A stretch of DNA of 64,000 bases from Flavobacteriaceae bacterium PS02337 (lineage in GTDB: Bacteria > Bacteroidota > Bacteroidia > Flavobacteriales > Flavobacteriaceae). Numbering within the stretch: position 1 is the stretch's first letter; each line of letters starts with the position of its first letter. The notes beneath the pieces were generated by a model. It had not been told where the DNA came from, ran no database searches, and saw only the letters and a program-made list of their open reading frames with translations. The DNA is taken from positions 806,001 through 870,000 of the forward strand of contig JASCOE010000001.1 in NCBI GenBank assembly GCA_029959285.1, written 5' to 3'. Shown piece after piece: positions 54,969-63,618 of the stretch. The translations under genes and the position numbers were made by a program.

Positions 54969-55100
54969 ATGTTAGAAAAAATTTTAAAAAGCAAAGAGAC
55001 TAAAAAACTGTCTAAAAAAGAGCAGAAAAACATTTTAGGAGACGAAGCATCAGAACCAAATTGTTACAATGCTACAGCAGATAAATATTATGCTTGCTAA
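54969..55100 (+). CDS. Leader peptide with GD instead of GG and two cysteines
   Basis: 43 residues. Leader MLEKILKSKETKKLSKKEQK, then NILGD. It aligns with its neighbours at Q-7, K-6, I-4 and L-12 but has Asp at -1. Mature part of 18 residues, EASEPNCYNATADKYYAC, with two cysteines for one possible disulfide. The changed cleavage residue may slow or prevent processing. Confidence 0.7.
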   Translation: MLEKILKSKETKKLSKKEQKNILGDEASEPNCYNATADKYYAC

Positions 55101-55165
55101 TTTGAATATTTAAATAGTAACAGAGCCAAAAACTCTGTTACTATATTAAAAAAATGGTATTAGTT

Positions 55166-55357
55166 ATGTTGAAGAAAATTTTAAATCTTAACGGAGCTCA
55201 AAGCATACATAAAAATGAGCAGAAAACTATGAGAGGAGGAATTCCCGAATGCTGGGTTTATGCATTGCAAGCGGGTTGCATTTTAATACCACCAGGCGAA
55301 ACTTGTCCGATAAATACATCAGCGGGTATTTGTGATACAAGTCGTCTTTGTTGTTGA
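55166..55357 (+). CDS. Double-glycine leader peptide with six cysteines
   Basis: 63 residues from the start MLKKILNLNGAQ, chosen because it aligns with the other two leaders. An ATG four codons upstream (55154) is possible. Leader ends NEQKTMRGG (Q-7, K-6, M-4, I-12). The mature part begins IPECWVYALQAGC and ends SRLCC, with six cysteines for up to three disulfides. It resembles a defensin-like or knotted peptide in Cys number only. Confidence 0.8.
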   Translation: MLKKILNLNGAQSIHKNEQKTMRGGIPECWVYALQAGCILIPPGETCPINTSAGICDTSRLCC

Positions 55358-55675
55358 TTTTTTAACTTTTTTAAGAGTAATACGATATAGCCTTATTTAG
55401 AATTTAGTCATGTTTTTTTTGAATGTATAGGCGCTCGATCGTGGAACATTGAGCATTTTCTTAGTATTGATGATTGGTACTAAGATTCTTAGGAGTTGGT
55501 CGCTGGGTTTGATTTTATTTGGTTAGGGTAAAACCGCGACCATGTCCTAAAGAAATTGTGTTGCTGCTAATTTGTTTATAAATAGCCTAACAGAGAAGAT
55601 TTATGTCTTCTCTGTTTTTTTATGGATTAACAAGAATTTTTTTTCTTAAATTGCTCTTGAATAAATCAAAATAAA
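55358..55675. other. 318-bp gap with two hairpins and a terminator, upstream of the exporter gene
   Basis: No further leader peptide is encoded. Hairpin A is CTTAGTA (55460-55466)/TACTAAG (55478-55484). Hairpin B is TGGTCGC plus GGTTT (55497-55510)/AAACC plus GCGACCA (55531-55542), with a 2-nt bulge. A canonical terminator follows at 55589-55620. The hairpins may be RNA control elements. No promoter was found after the terminator. Confidence 0.6.
55589..55620 (+). terminator. Rho-independent terminator between peptide and exporter genes
   Basis: AACAGAGAAGA and TCTTCTCTGTT form a perfect 11-bp stem with a TTTATG loop, then seven T's. It would give high peptide and low exporter transcript levels from one promoter. 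Confidence 0.9.
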
Positions 55676-57868
55676 TTGAAAAAATTCGCGCATTACAGAC
55701 AAGCCGATCATAAAGATTGTGGACCTACATGTTTAAAAATTATTGCTAAATATTACGGTAAAACGATCAATATTCAGGAGTTGAGAGATTTTAGCGAAAC
55801 AACTCGTGAAGGAAGCAATTTGCTTTTTCTGAGTGATGCCGCAGAAAAAATCGGTTTCAGAACTTTAGGAGTAAAACTATCAGTATCCAGAATTGAAGAA
55901 GCGCCTCTTCCGTGTATTCTTCACTGGAATAAAGACCATTATGTGGTACTTTATAAAATAAAAAAAGGAAAATATTACATCTCCGATCCTGCTTTTGGAC
56001 TTCTAGAATATAATAAACAAGAATTTGTAAAATTTTGGATTGGCAATAATGCTGACGACGAAACAAAAGAAGGAATCGCTCTTTTGATTGAAGCAACGCC
56101 AAAATTCTTTCAATCAGATTTTGATAAAGAAGAAAATTCAGGTTTAGGATTTAGATTTCTTTCGCAGTATTTATTTCAATATAAATCATTTCTGGTTCAG
56201 CTCGCAATTGGACTTTTTGCCAGCAGTTTGCTAAACTTGATTTTTCCGTTTTTAACCCAAAGTATTGTTGACGTCGGGATTCAGAGTCAGAATATACATT
56301 TTATCTATTTAATTCTTTTTGCAATGCTTTTTATTTTTGCAGGAAGAACGGGTTTAGAATTAATTCGAAGCTGGATTTTACTTCATTTATCAACCAGAAT
56401 TAATATTTCTCTAATTTCAGATTTCTTTATAAAATTAATGAATCTGCCCATTTCCTTTTTCGATGTTAGAATGACAGGAGATATTATGCAACGAATTAAT
56501 GACCATCGGCGTATCGAAAAAATCCTGACAACATCATCTCTAAATGTCCTTTTTTCTGTAATTAATATGTTTGTAATGGGCGCGGTTTTGGCTTATTTCA
56601 ATCTGCAGATATTCTTCGTGTTTTTTGTTGGAAGTTTATTTTATTTTGGATGGATAACATTGTTTTTGAAAAGAAGGGAAGTTCTTGACTACAAGCGTTT
56701 TGCTGAGGTTTCTAACGAACAAAACAAAGTTATGGAACTCATAAATGGAATGCAGGAAATAAAGCTTCACAACGCAGAAAAACAAAAACGCTGGGGCTGG
56801 GAATATGTTCAGGCAAGACTTTTTAGAGTTTCCATAAAAGGCTTGATTCTAGAGCAATCGCAAACAATTGGTTCTTCGGTTATTAATGAATTAAAAAACA
56901 TTTTTATCATTTTGCTTTCGGCTAAATTGGTAATCGAAGGTTCAATAACGCTGGGAATGATGTTGGCGATAAGTGCCATTGTGGGAAGTTTAAACGGACC
57001 AATTACGCAGTTAATAGAATTTGTGAGAGAATTGCAAGATGCCAGAATTTCACTTGCCAGATTATCTGAAATTCATGAAAAAGAAGATGAATTGCAGCAA
57101 GAAAGTCATCAGACAAATGAGATTCCGCATGATGTTGATATTGAAGTTAAAAATTTATCTTATCGTTATTTAGGATCAGATGTTCCAGTTTTAGACAATC
57201 TGAGTTTGGTAATTCCTGCTAATAAAGTAACCGCAATTGTTGGCGTCAGCGGAAGCGGAAAAACAACTCTGATGAAACTGCTTTTAAAGTTTTATGAACC
57301 TGAAAAAGGAGAAGTTCTAATTGGTAATTCGCAACTCAAAAATATTTCGCAGAAAGCGTGGAGATCAAATATCGGAGCAGTAATGCAAGAAGGATTTATT
57401 TTTAGCGATACAATTGCAAATAATATCGCTTTTGGAGCAGATAGAATTGACAAAGAAAGACTGGTTTATGCGGCAGATGTGGCGAATATAAAAGAATATA
57501 TTGGCGGTTTGCCTCTAGGATATAATACAAAAATCGGCGCAGAAGGTTTGGGAATGAGCACGGGACAAAAACAGCGTTTGCTTATTGCAAGAGCAGTTTA
57601 TAAAAACCCAGAAATCTTGTTTTTTGATGAAGCAACTTCTGCTTTAGATGCCAATAACGAGAAAGAAATAATGAGAAAATTAGATATCTTTTTTAAAGAC
57701 AAAACCGTCGTTGTCATCGCGCATAGATTGAGTACAGTTATGAATGCCGATCAGATTGTAGTTTTAGATAAAGGAAAAATTATCGAAATTGGAAGCCATT
57801 CTGCATTAGTTGAACAAAAAGGAAATTATTTTGAATTGGTTAGAAATCAATTGCAATTAGGAAATTAA
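55676..57868 (+). CDS. Peptidase C39-containing ABC exporter (PCAT)
   Basis: This 730-residue inner-membrane protein cleaves double-glycine leaders and exports the product. The N-terminal C39 peptidase has C15 (DCGPTC), H88 (DHYVVLY) and D104 (SDPAFG). Six membrane helices lie at about 160-450. The ATPase has Walker A (GVSGSGKTT, about 523-531), signature MSTGQKQR (about 626) and Walker B LFFDEATSA (about 647). The start is TTG. The following ATG is internal to the C39 fold. Together with the leader peptides upstream and the adaptor downstream it forms the core of the export system. Confidence 0.95.
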   Translation: MKKFAHYRQADHKDCGPTCLKIIAKYYGKTINIQELRDFSETTREGSNLLFLSDAAEKIGFRTLGVKLSVSRIEEAPLPCILHWNKDHYVVLYKIKKGKYYISDPAFGLLEYNKQEFVKFWIGNNADDETKEGIALLIEATPKFFQSDFDKEENSGLGFRFLSQYLFQYKSFLVQLAIGLFASSLLNLIFPFLTQSIVDVGIQSQNIHFIYLILFAMLFIFAGRTGLELIRSWILLHLSTRINISLISDFFIKLMNLPISFFDVRMTGDIMQRINDHRRIEKILTTSSLNVLFSVINMFVMGAVLAYFNLQIFFVFFVGSLFYFGWITLFLKRREVLDYKRFAEVSNEQNKVMELINGMQEIKLHNAEKQKRWGWEYVQARLFRVSIKGLILEQSQTIGSSVINELKNIFIILLSAKLVIEGSITLGMMLAISAIVGSLNGPITQLIEFVRELQDARISLARLSEIHEKEDELQQESHQTNEIPHDVDIEVKNLSYRYLGSDVPVLDNLSLVIPANKVTAIVGVSGSGKTTLMKLLLKFYEPEKGEVLIGNSQLKNISQKAWRSNIGAVMQEGFIFSDTIANNIAFGADRIDKERLVYAADVANIKEYIGGLPLGYNTKIGAEGLGMSTGQKQRLLIARAVYKNPEILFFDEATSALDANNEKEIMRKLDIFFKDKTVVVIAHRLSTVMNADQIVVLDKGKIIEIGSHSALVEQKGNYFELVRNQLQLGN

Positions 57869-57870
57869 TC

Positions 57871-59160
57871 ATGAACGAAGATACATTTGAATTAAGAAGC
57901 GAAGAAGTTCAGGACATTCTGACCAAAGTGCCTCATTGGATGATTCGATGGGGAACAGTCTTGATATTCGGCATTATTATTATGCTGTTTTTTGTTTCCT
58001 GGTTTGTAAAATACCCAGATGTTGTGAGAACAGAAATTGTAATTACGACAAATATTCCGCCAGAGAAAATCGTTTCAAAATCTTCTGGTAGAATTGAAGC
58101 TATTTTGGTAAAAGATAAAATGCCAGTAGCGAAAAACAGTACATTGGCAATTATCGAAAATACAGCCAATTATAAAGATGTTTTTCTATTGAAAAGTATT
58201 GTGGATAGTTACGATATCAATAATTCGAAAAAGGCTTTTCCTTTTGCTTCGCTAAAAAATACGCAATTAGGAGAAATTGAAAGCGCTTATGCTGTTTTTC
58301 AAAAAGATTATCAAGCGCAGCAATTGAATGAAAGTTTGCATCCTTTTGAAATTGAAAGCAGAGCACAAAGTTCTGAAAAAATTCAGCTTAAAGAACGATT
58401 AGACATTCTGCAGCAGCAAAAAGTGCTTAACGAAAGTGAATTGGAATTGCAGAAAAATGAAATTGCCCGTTTTGAAACGCTTTTTAATAAAGGAATCATT
58501 TCCGCGCAAGAAATGGAAGCGAAGAAGCTAGGCTATTTACAAGCTATGAAGAGTTATAAAGGGCTTTTAACTTCAATTTCGCAATTAAGGTCCTCTTTAA
58601 TTGATAATACAAAATCAAGTCAAAGTTCGCAGATAAACAGCACAAAAGAAGAAGTCAATTTAGGTCGAAGCATGGCGCAGTCTTTTTATCAATTAAAAAA
58701 AGTGATAAAAGATTGGGAGCTGGCTTATACTTTAAAATCTTCTGTCAGCGGAGTTGTCACTTTTTTGCAAGTTTGGAATACAAATCAGACCATAAATGTT
58801 GGCGATAATGTTTTTTCAATCATTCCAGACGCTAAAAACACTTTTATCGGAAAAGTAAAAGCTCCAGCGTTAAATTCAGGAAAAATAAAAGTTGGGCAAC
58901 GAGTAAATATTCGTCTGGCGAATTATCCTGATAGAGAATTTGGCGTGTTGAAAGGAGAAATTAAAAACATTTCTTTAGTTCCAGATAAAGACGGAAATCT
59001 ACTGTTGGATGTTGCTCTCCCAAACGGATTAAAAACTTCTTACGATAAACAAATTGTTTTTCAGCAAGAAATGAAGGGAAGCGCAGAAATTGTAACCGAA
59101 GATTTGCGTTTGATTGAACGAATTTTATATCAGTTTAAGAATATTTTTGAGCAAGTTTAG
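57871..59160 (+). CDS. HlyD-family secretion adaptor (membrane fusion protein)
   Basis: A 429-residue adaptor has one N-terminal membrane helix (about 28-48), a beta/lipoyl segment (SSGRIEAILVKDKMPVAKNS), a long coiled-coil hairpin (about 140-290), and a second beta-barrel half (SSVSGVVTFLQVW, then GKVKAPALNSGKIKVGQRVNI). It starts 2 bp after the exporter stop. It should bridge the ABC exporter to an outer-membrane channel. No TolC gene lies in this locus, so a TolC from elsewhere must serve. Confidence 0.92.
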   Translation: MNEDTFELRSEEVQDILTKVPHWMIRWGTVLIFGIIIMLFFVSWFVKYPDVVRTEIVITTNIPPEKIVSKSSGRIEAILVKDKMPVAKNSTLAIIENTANYKDVFLLKSIVDSYDINNSKKAFPFASLKNTQLGEIESAYAVFQKDYQAQQLNESLHPFEIESRAQSSEKIQLKERLDILQQQKVLNESELELQKNEIARFETLFNKGIISAQEMEAKKLGYLQAMKSYKGLLTSISQLRSSLIDNTKSSQSSQINSTKEEVNLGRSMAQSFYQLKKVIKDWELAYTLKSSVSGVVTFLQVWNTNQTINVGDNVFSIIPDAKNTFIGKVKAPALNSGKIKVGQRVNIRLANYPDREFGVLKGEIKNISLVPDKDGNLLLDVALPNGLKTSYDKQIVFQQEMKGSAEIVTEDLRLIERILYQFKNIFEQV

Positions 59161-59194
59161 AATATTTAATCCCTAATCATAAACTATAATTTAA

Positions 59195-60847
59195 ATGAAA
59201 AAAACTTTACTACTAGTTCTCGTTTTATTATTTCAAATTACTTTTTCAAAACCAATTACCCAAACTCAAAAACTAGCAGCAACCTGCAAAGTTTGGGGTT
59301 TCTTAAAATATTATCATCCAAATGTTACCGATGGAAGTAAAAATTGGGATGAACAATTATTTCAAATTTTGCCTAAAGTAGAAGAAGCTAAAACTTCTGA
59401 AGCATTTTCTTTAGTAATAGAAAACTGGCTAGTTTCTTTAGGAGAAATTAAAAAACAGCAAACTCTTAAAGCAGCTTTAAAAAAGGAATATTTTGATAAA
59501 AATTTTGATTTGTCTTGGATCAATAAAAATGAATTGTTTTCTAAATCACTTTCTAAAAAGTTAAAATTCATTGAAGAAAATCGAATTCAAGGAAAACAAT
59601 ATTTCGTTGATTTTGAATTAGGAAGTGACGGAGTGCCTTTAAAGTTTAAAAATGAGGTAAAATATTCAGATTTTAAATGGTCTGATAAAAACTTACGCCT
59701 TTTGGCAATGTTTAGATATTGGAATTACATTGAATATTTTTTTCCGTATAAATATCAAATGGATGAAAATTGGGATAAAGTCTTAATTGAAATGCTTCCA
59801 AGATTTTATGCTCCAGAATCGGATAAAGATTTTGGTTTAGCTATGCGTGAGATTTCTATTAAGCTAAATGACACGCACGCATCAACTCAAATGGGTCAAT
59901 TATTTGATTATTTTGGTGATAAATTTATTCCAGCAGATGTCAAAATTATAGATGAAAAAGCAATCATCACAGATTTAAAAAATGATTCGTTGGCAAAGAT
60001 CAGTGATCTGAAAATTGGAGACGTAATTACTAAAGTAAATGGAAAAACTATTGGTGAACTTGTAAAGGAAAATAGAAAATATGTAGAAGGTTCTAATGAA
60101 CCTTCAGTTTTAAAAAATGCATATTGGACGATTTTTAATGGAGAATCCCCATCAGTAGAAATTGAATATGTACGAGAAGGAAAAATAGAAGTGAAATCTA
60201 TAAAACGTTATAAATATCAAGATTTAAAAATTCAATTTCCAAATAAAGAAAAATGGAAAATTTTAGAAGGTAATGTAGGTTATGTTGATTTTGATGAACT
60301 TGATAATGAGGATATTCCGGCGCTTATTTCTGCGTTAAATAATACAAATGCAATAATTTTTGATAATAGAACACGACCACATGAAGTTATGTATCCAATT
60401 TCAGACTGGCTTAATTCTGAGGAAAAAGAATTTGCCAGATTTCTTGATCCTGATGTAAATTATCCTGGACGTTATTATTGGAGAGATGGAATTCATAAAT
60501 GTGGAAAAAGCAATCCAGATCATTACAAAGGAAAAGTAATTGTTTTGGCTAATGAAAAAGCTATAAGTCATGGTGAATTTACCATAATGAGTTTGCAGGC
60601 AGTTCCTAATTGTGTTGTTATTGGAAGTCAGACTGGTGGAGCAGATGGAGCAAATTATGGATTTCCACTAATTAAAGGATTCTATACTTCGTTTACTTGT
60701 TATGGCGTTTTTTATCCTAATAAAAAGGAAACACAAAGAATAGGAATAGTTCCTGATATTGAAGTAAAACCTACAATTTTAGGAATTCAACAAGGAAAAG
60801 ATGAAGTTTTAGAAAGAGCTATTCTTTTTGCTAAAAATGGAAAATAA
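59195..60847 (+). CDS. Exported S41-family peptidase of the peptide locus
   Basis: A 550-residue protease has a signal peptide (about residues 1-18, ending TFSK). A PDZ-like segment (SDLKIGDVITKVNGKTIG) and S41 domain follow, with nucleophile S458 in AISHGEF and IGSQTGGADGANYG after it. It lies 34 bp after the adaptor gene, ahead of a long hairpin terminator, so it belongs to the export operon. It is a clear paralogue of the S41 gene at 37522. It may trim exported peptides or protect the envelope (inference). Confidence 0.88.
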   Translation: MKKTLLLVLVLLFQITFSKPITQTQKLAATCKVWGFLKYYHPNVTDGSKNWDEQLFQILPKVEEAKTSEAFSLVIENWLVSLGEIKKQQTLKAALKKEYFDKNFDLSWINKNELFSKSLSKKLKFIEENRIQGKQYFVDFELGSDGVPLKFKNEVKYSDFKWSDKNLRLLAMFRYWNYIEYFFPYKYQMDENWDKVLIEMLPRFYAPESDKDFGLAMREISIKLNDTHASTQMGQLFDYFGDKFIPADVKIIDEKAIITDLKNDSLAKISDLKIGDVITKVNGKTIGELVKENRKYVEGSNEPSVLKNAYWTIFNGESPSVEIEYVREGKIEVKSIKRYKYQDLKIQFPNKEKWKILEGNVGYVDFDELDNEDIPALISALNNTNAIIFDNRTRPHEVMYPISDWLNSEEKEFARFLDPDVNYPGRYYWRDGIHKCGKSNPDHYKGKVIVLANEKAISHGEFTIMSLQAVPNCVVIGSQTGGADGANYGFPLIKGFYTSFTCYGVFYPNKKETQRIGIVPDIEVKPTILGIQQGKDEVLERAILFAKNGK

Positions 60848-60857
60848 TGGATGCAAT

Positions 60858-60898
60858 TCTTTGTCAAAGTTTTAAACTTTGACAAAGATGTTTTTTTA
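60858..60898 (+). terminator. Rho-independent terminator of the exporter operon
   Basis: TCTTTGTCAAAGTTT and AAACTTTGACAAAGA form a perfect 15-bp stem, followed by TG and a T run. Confidence 0.85.
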
Positions 60899-61603
60899 CA
60901 TCTTTAAATAAAAATCCTTTGTAAGGTTAATGTATTCTGGAGTATAAACGTGTCTGTCAATTTCTATTGTTAGTTCATCGATTTCAATTTCAGAAACTTG
61001 ATTTCGGCTGAAAGCTAATAAACTACGTTTGATTTCAGTTTTTGGAGTTCCTTTAACGCGCGTGATTTTTATTGGATAAAGTTCAAAATCTTTTGCTAAA
61101 ACAGTAAATTTTTCTTCTTCTTTAAAAGGAATAATAACAGCTAAAATTCCATTTTCTGAAAGCAGTAAATCGGCAGCTTCAACAATTTCTTCAAAAGGCA
61201 TTGCGTCTTGAAAGCGTGCTAAATCACGTTGTTCATTATCTGTTTTGTAATCTTCAGCATAAAAAGGAGGATTCGAAACAATCAAATCGTATTCGTCTTC
61301 AGGTTCTTCAATAAATTCATCTAAACCTGCGTGAAAACAAAACAAACGATCTCCCCAAGGAGAATTTTCAAAGTTTTCTACAGCTTGTTCGTAAGCGTCT
61401 TCATCAATTTCGAGAGCGTCAATTTGTTCGGCATGAGTTCGCTGTGCCAACATTAAAGCAATAATTCCAGTTCCAGCACCAACATCTAAAACACTAAACG
61501 GATTATGATGAATTGGAGCCCACGCACCAAGTAAAACACTATCAGTGCCAACTTTCATTGCAGTTTTATCTTGCTTTACAGAAAATTGCTTGAATTGAAA
61601 CAC
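60896..61603 (-). CDS. tRNA1(Val) (adenine(37)-N6)-methyltransferase-like protein
   Basis: This 235-residue Rossmann methyltransferase has the SAM-binding motif LDVGAGTGIIALMLAQR (near residue 38) and catalytic motif VSNPPFY (near residue 110). The N-terminal MFQFKQFSVKQDKTAMKVGTDS is typical of the YfiC/TrmN6 type, which methylates A37 of tRNA-Val. The exact target in this organism is inferred. It precedes no operon partner closely; rimM begins 109 bp upstream. Confidence 0.88.
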   Translation of the reverse strand: MFQFKQFSVKQDKTAMKVGTDSVLLGAWAPIHHNPFSVLDVGAGTGIIALMLAQRTHAEQIDALEIDEDAYEQAVENFENSPWGDRLFCFHAGLDEFIEEPEDEYDLIVSNPPFYAEDYKTDNEQRDLARFQDAMPFEEIVEAADLLLSENGILAVIIPFKEEEKFTVLAKDFELYPIKITRVKGTPKTEIKRSLLAFSRNQVSEIEIDELTIEIDRHVYTPEYINLTKDFYLKM

Positions 61604-61712
61604 TTGATATAGGATTTAAGATTAACGAGTGGTGATTTTTGATTTTTTTGAAATATGATAAAAAAGTTCTTGATTTTCGATTAAACAAATAACCGATTAA
61701 ACGAATCAACTT

Positions 61713-62237
61713 TTATAAATACATTTCCACAAGACCCTCAGGAAGGTTCATGATTACTTTTTTGTTTTCACGATCGATTTTTACCAAGAAATGATCAATC
61801 ATCGGAACTAAGATTTCTACTTCGCCATTTAAAACTTCAAAAAGCGGTTGAGCACTAGAATCATTAATAGAAGTTATTTTTCCGAAAACACCTAAACGCT
61901 GATCTTCGATTTCAAAACCAATAACTTCGTGGAAATAAAATTTGTTACCAGAAAGTTTAGGTAACATAGTTAGAGGAAGATAAATGCCGTTTCCAACAAT
62001 TGCATCTGCTTCTTCCTCATTATTTACATCTTCAAAACGTACTCTAAGAAAGTCGTTTTTGTGTAAAGAACTTGTTTCAATAAAAAAAGGAACCAAGTGT
62101 TTGTTGTGCTCAACAAACACTGATTCCAGATTTTCGTATAACTCAGGTTCGTCTGTGTCTAAATAGATCAGAACTTCACCCTTGAAACTAAATTTTTTAG
62201 CGATTTTACCTAAATAAAAACATTCTTCTTTACGCAT
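61713..62237 (-). CDS. rimM: Ribosome maturation factor RimM
   Basis: The 174-residue 16S rRNA processing protein binds ribosomal protein S19 during 30S assembly. The N-terminal RimM domain begins MRKEECFYLGKIAKKFSFKGE and the C-terminal PRC barrel includes HEVIGFEIEDQ and PMIDHFLVKIDRENK. It lies 15 bp after rpsP on the same strand, the conserved rpsP-rimM order. Confidence 0.95.
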   Translation of the reverse strand: MRKEECFYLGKIAKKFSFKGEVLIYLDTDEPELYENLESVFVEHNKHLVPFFIETSSLHKNDFLRVRFEDVNNEEEADAIVGNGIYLPLTMLPKLSGNKFYFHEVIGFEIEDQRLGVFGKITSINDSSAQPLFEVLNGEVEILVPMIDHFLVKIDRENKKVIMNLPEGLVEMYL

Positions 62238-62252
62238 TCTCGCTAAGTAAAA

Positions 62253-62825
62253 TTATGCTTCAGTTGTTTCGTTATTCTCTTCAGCAGCAGGAGCTTCTTC
62301 AGTTGCTTCAGCAACTTCTTCAGCAGCAACTTCTTCTTCAACTGCAGGAGTTGCAGCAGCGATAGCATCAGCTTCAGCCTGAGCTGCAGCAGCTAAACGT
62401 TTAGCGTTAACTTCTTTTTCAGCTTTTAAAGCTTTAGCTTTAACATCAGCTTGCGCTTTTGATAAACCATCTTTTTTAGCATCAACTTTTCCAGCTTTAG
62501 ACTCTAACCAAGCTGCTAATTTAGCGTCTGCTTGCTCTTGAGTTAAAGCTCCTTTACGGATACCTCCATCAAGGTGGTGTTTCAATAAAGCACCTTTGTA
62601 AGAAAGGATAGCTCTTGCAGTATCAGTTGGTTGTGCACCATTGTGTAACCATTTAACTGCGCTGTCAAGGTTTAACTCAACAGTTGCTGGGTTTGTGTTT
62701 GGATTGTAAGTACCGATTTTCTCTAAGTATTTACCATCTCTTTTTGAGCGTGCATCTGCAGCTACAACCCAGTAAAAAGGTTTTCCTTTTTTACCGTGTC
62801 TTTGTAATCTAATTTTTACTGACAT
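62253..62825 (-). CDS. rpsP: 30S ribosomal protein bS16 with long C-terminal extension
   Basis: Residues 1-80 match bS16 (MSVKIRLQRHGKKGKPFYWVV). The family is usually about 80-90 residues long, yet this protein has 190. The added 100 residues include a Lys/Ala-rich helix (ADAKLAAWLESKAGKVDAKKDG) and an Ala/Glu tail ending EENNETTEA. Similar extensions occur in other Bacteroidota. A -7 element (TATCTTTG, 62875-62882) lies upstream. rimM follows directly. Confidence 0.95.
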   Translation of the reverse strand: MSVKIRLQRHGKKGKPFYWVVAADARSKRDGKYLEKIGTYNPNTNPATVELNLDSAVKWLHNGAQPTDTARAILSYKGALLKHHLDGGIRKGALTQEQADAKLAAWLESKAGKVDAKKDGLSKAQADVKAKALKAEKEVNAKRLAAAAQAEADAIAAATPAVEEEVAAEEVAEATEEAPAAEENNETTEA

Positions 62826-62874
62826 AATCGTATGATTAAATTTTGAGGTACTCGACCTCTGTTAATTAAGGGCG

Positions 62875-62882
62875 CAAAGATA
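62875..62882 (-). promoter_or_regulatory. -7 promoter element (TATCTTTG) of rpsP-rimM
   Basis: TATCTTTG on the minus strand lies 49 bp before the rpsP ATG. No clear -33 TTTG at normal spacing. Confidence 0.55.
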
Positions 62883-63015
62883 TAATTTTTTTGTGAATAA
62901 TGCGTTTTTAAAAGTATTAAATATAATAGAGTTGCTTTTTTAGCATTTTTTTGACTTTTTAATTTAAGTATTTAGTTGCTAATGCAATACTTTTGCATCA
63001 AAATTCATTTTAAAT

Positions 63016-63504
63016 ATGAAAAAATACTTTTACGCTTTAACACTTTTACTTCTCATAACGTCTTGTACAGAAGATGTAAAATTTAATAATCCTGCTTTTC
63101 AAACTTTAAAAGATAATATTTTTTGGAGAGCCCGAAGTTACGCTGCCGAAACACAAACTAATGGCGTTTTTATTATTGAAGGTACTTTAGGTTACGAAAA
63201 AATAAGTTTTCAACTTCCTTCAACAGAAGAAAAAACATATGTTTTAGGTGTAGATGATACTTCTAAAGCAACATACAAAAACACGCTTTCTGGACAAGAA
63301 ACAGAATTTACAACAGGAAAAGAAAGAGGAAGCGGACAAATTACCATTACCGAATATAATACGGTTGATAAAACTATATCAGGAACATTTAAGTTTAAAG
63401 CTGTTAATGTTAAAACTGATGCTGAAAAGCAGGAAATCAATTTTACGGAAGGTGTTTTTTATAAAATTCCAGTTGGTCCGGTATCTAATCACCAAATTTA
63501 CTAA
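63016..63504 (+). CDS. Predicted lipoprotein, DUF6252-like
   Basis: This 162-residue protein has a lipobox (LLITSC, Cys about residue 17). The beta-rich body ends in a pattern found in DUF6252 proteins of Flavobacteria (TISGTFKFKAVN ... INFTEGVFYKIPV). No enzyme motif. The function is unknown. A -7 element (TACTTTTG, 62988-62995) lies upstream. Confidence 0.75.
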   Translation: MKKYFYALTLLLLITSCTEDVKFNNPAFQTLKDNIFWRARSYAAETQTNGVFIIEGTLGYEKISFQLPSTEEKTYVLGVDDTSKATYKNTLSGQETEFTTGKERGSGQITITEYNTVDKTISGTFKFKAVNVKTDAEKQEINFTEGVFYKIPVGPVSNHQIY

Positions 63505-63587
63505 GTTCCTGATTAGCCTGTATTTTATCAAATCAAAATAAAAACTTAAATAAATTAATAACATAGTAGATTACATAAAAATAAGAT

Positions 63588-63595
63588 TACATTTG
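63588..63595 (+). promoter_or_regulatory. -7 promoter element (TACATTTG) of the RRM protein gene
   Basis: TACATTTG lies 23 bp before the ATG at 63619. Confidence 0.55.
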
Positions 63596-63618
63596 CGTAT
63601 TATTATAAATAAATATCT

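Noticed and set aside
55358-55675. Fourth Cys-rich leader peptide in the gap before the exporter
   Set aside because: All frames were read. The longest, from the ATG near 55470, gives 18 codons with no leader pattern.
63254-63541. 95-codon frame overlapping the DUF6252 lipoprotein
   Set aside because: Lys/Leu-rich out-of-frame translation of a clear lipoprotein gene. A shadow.
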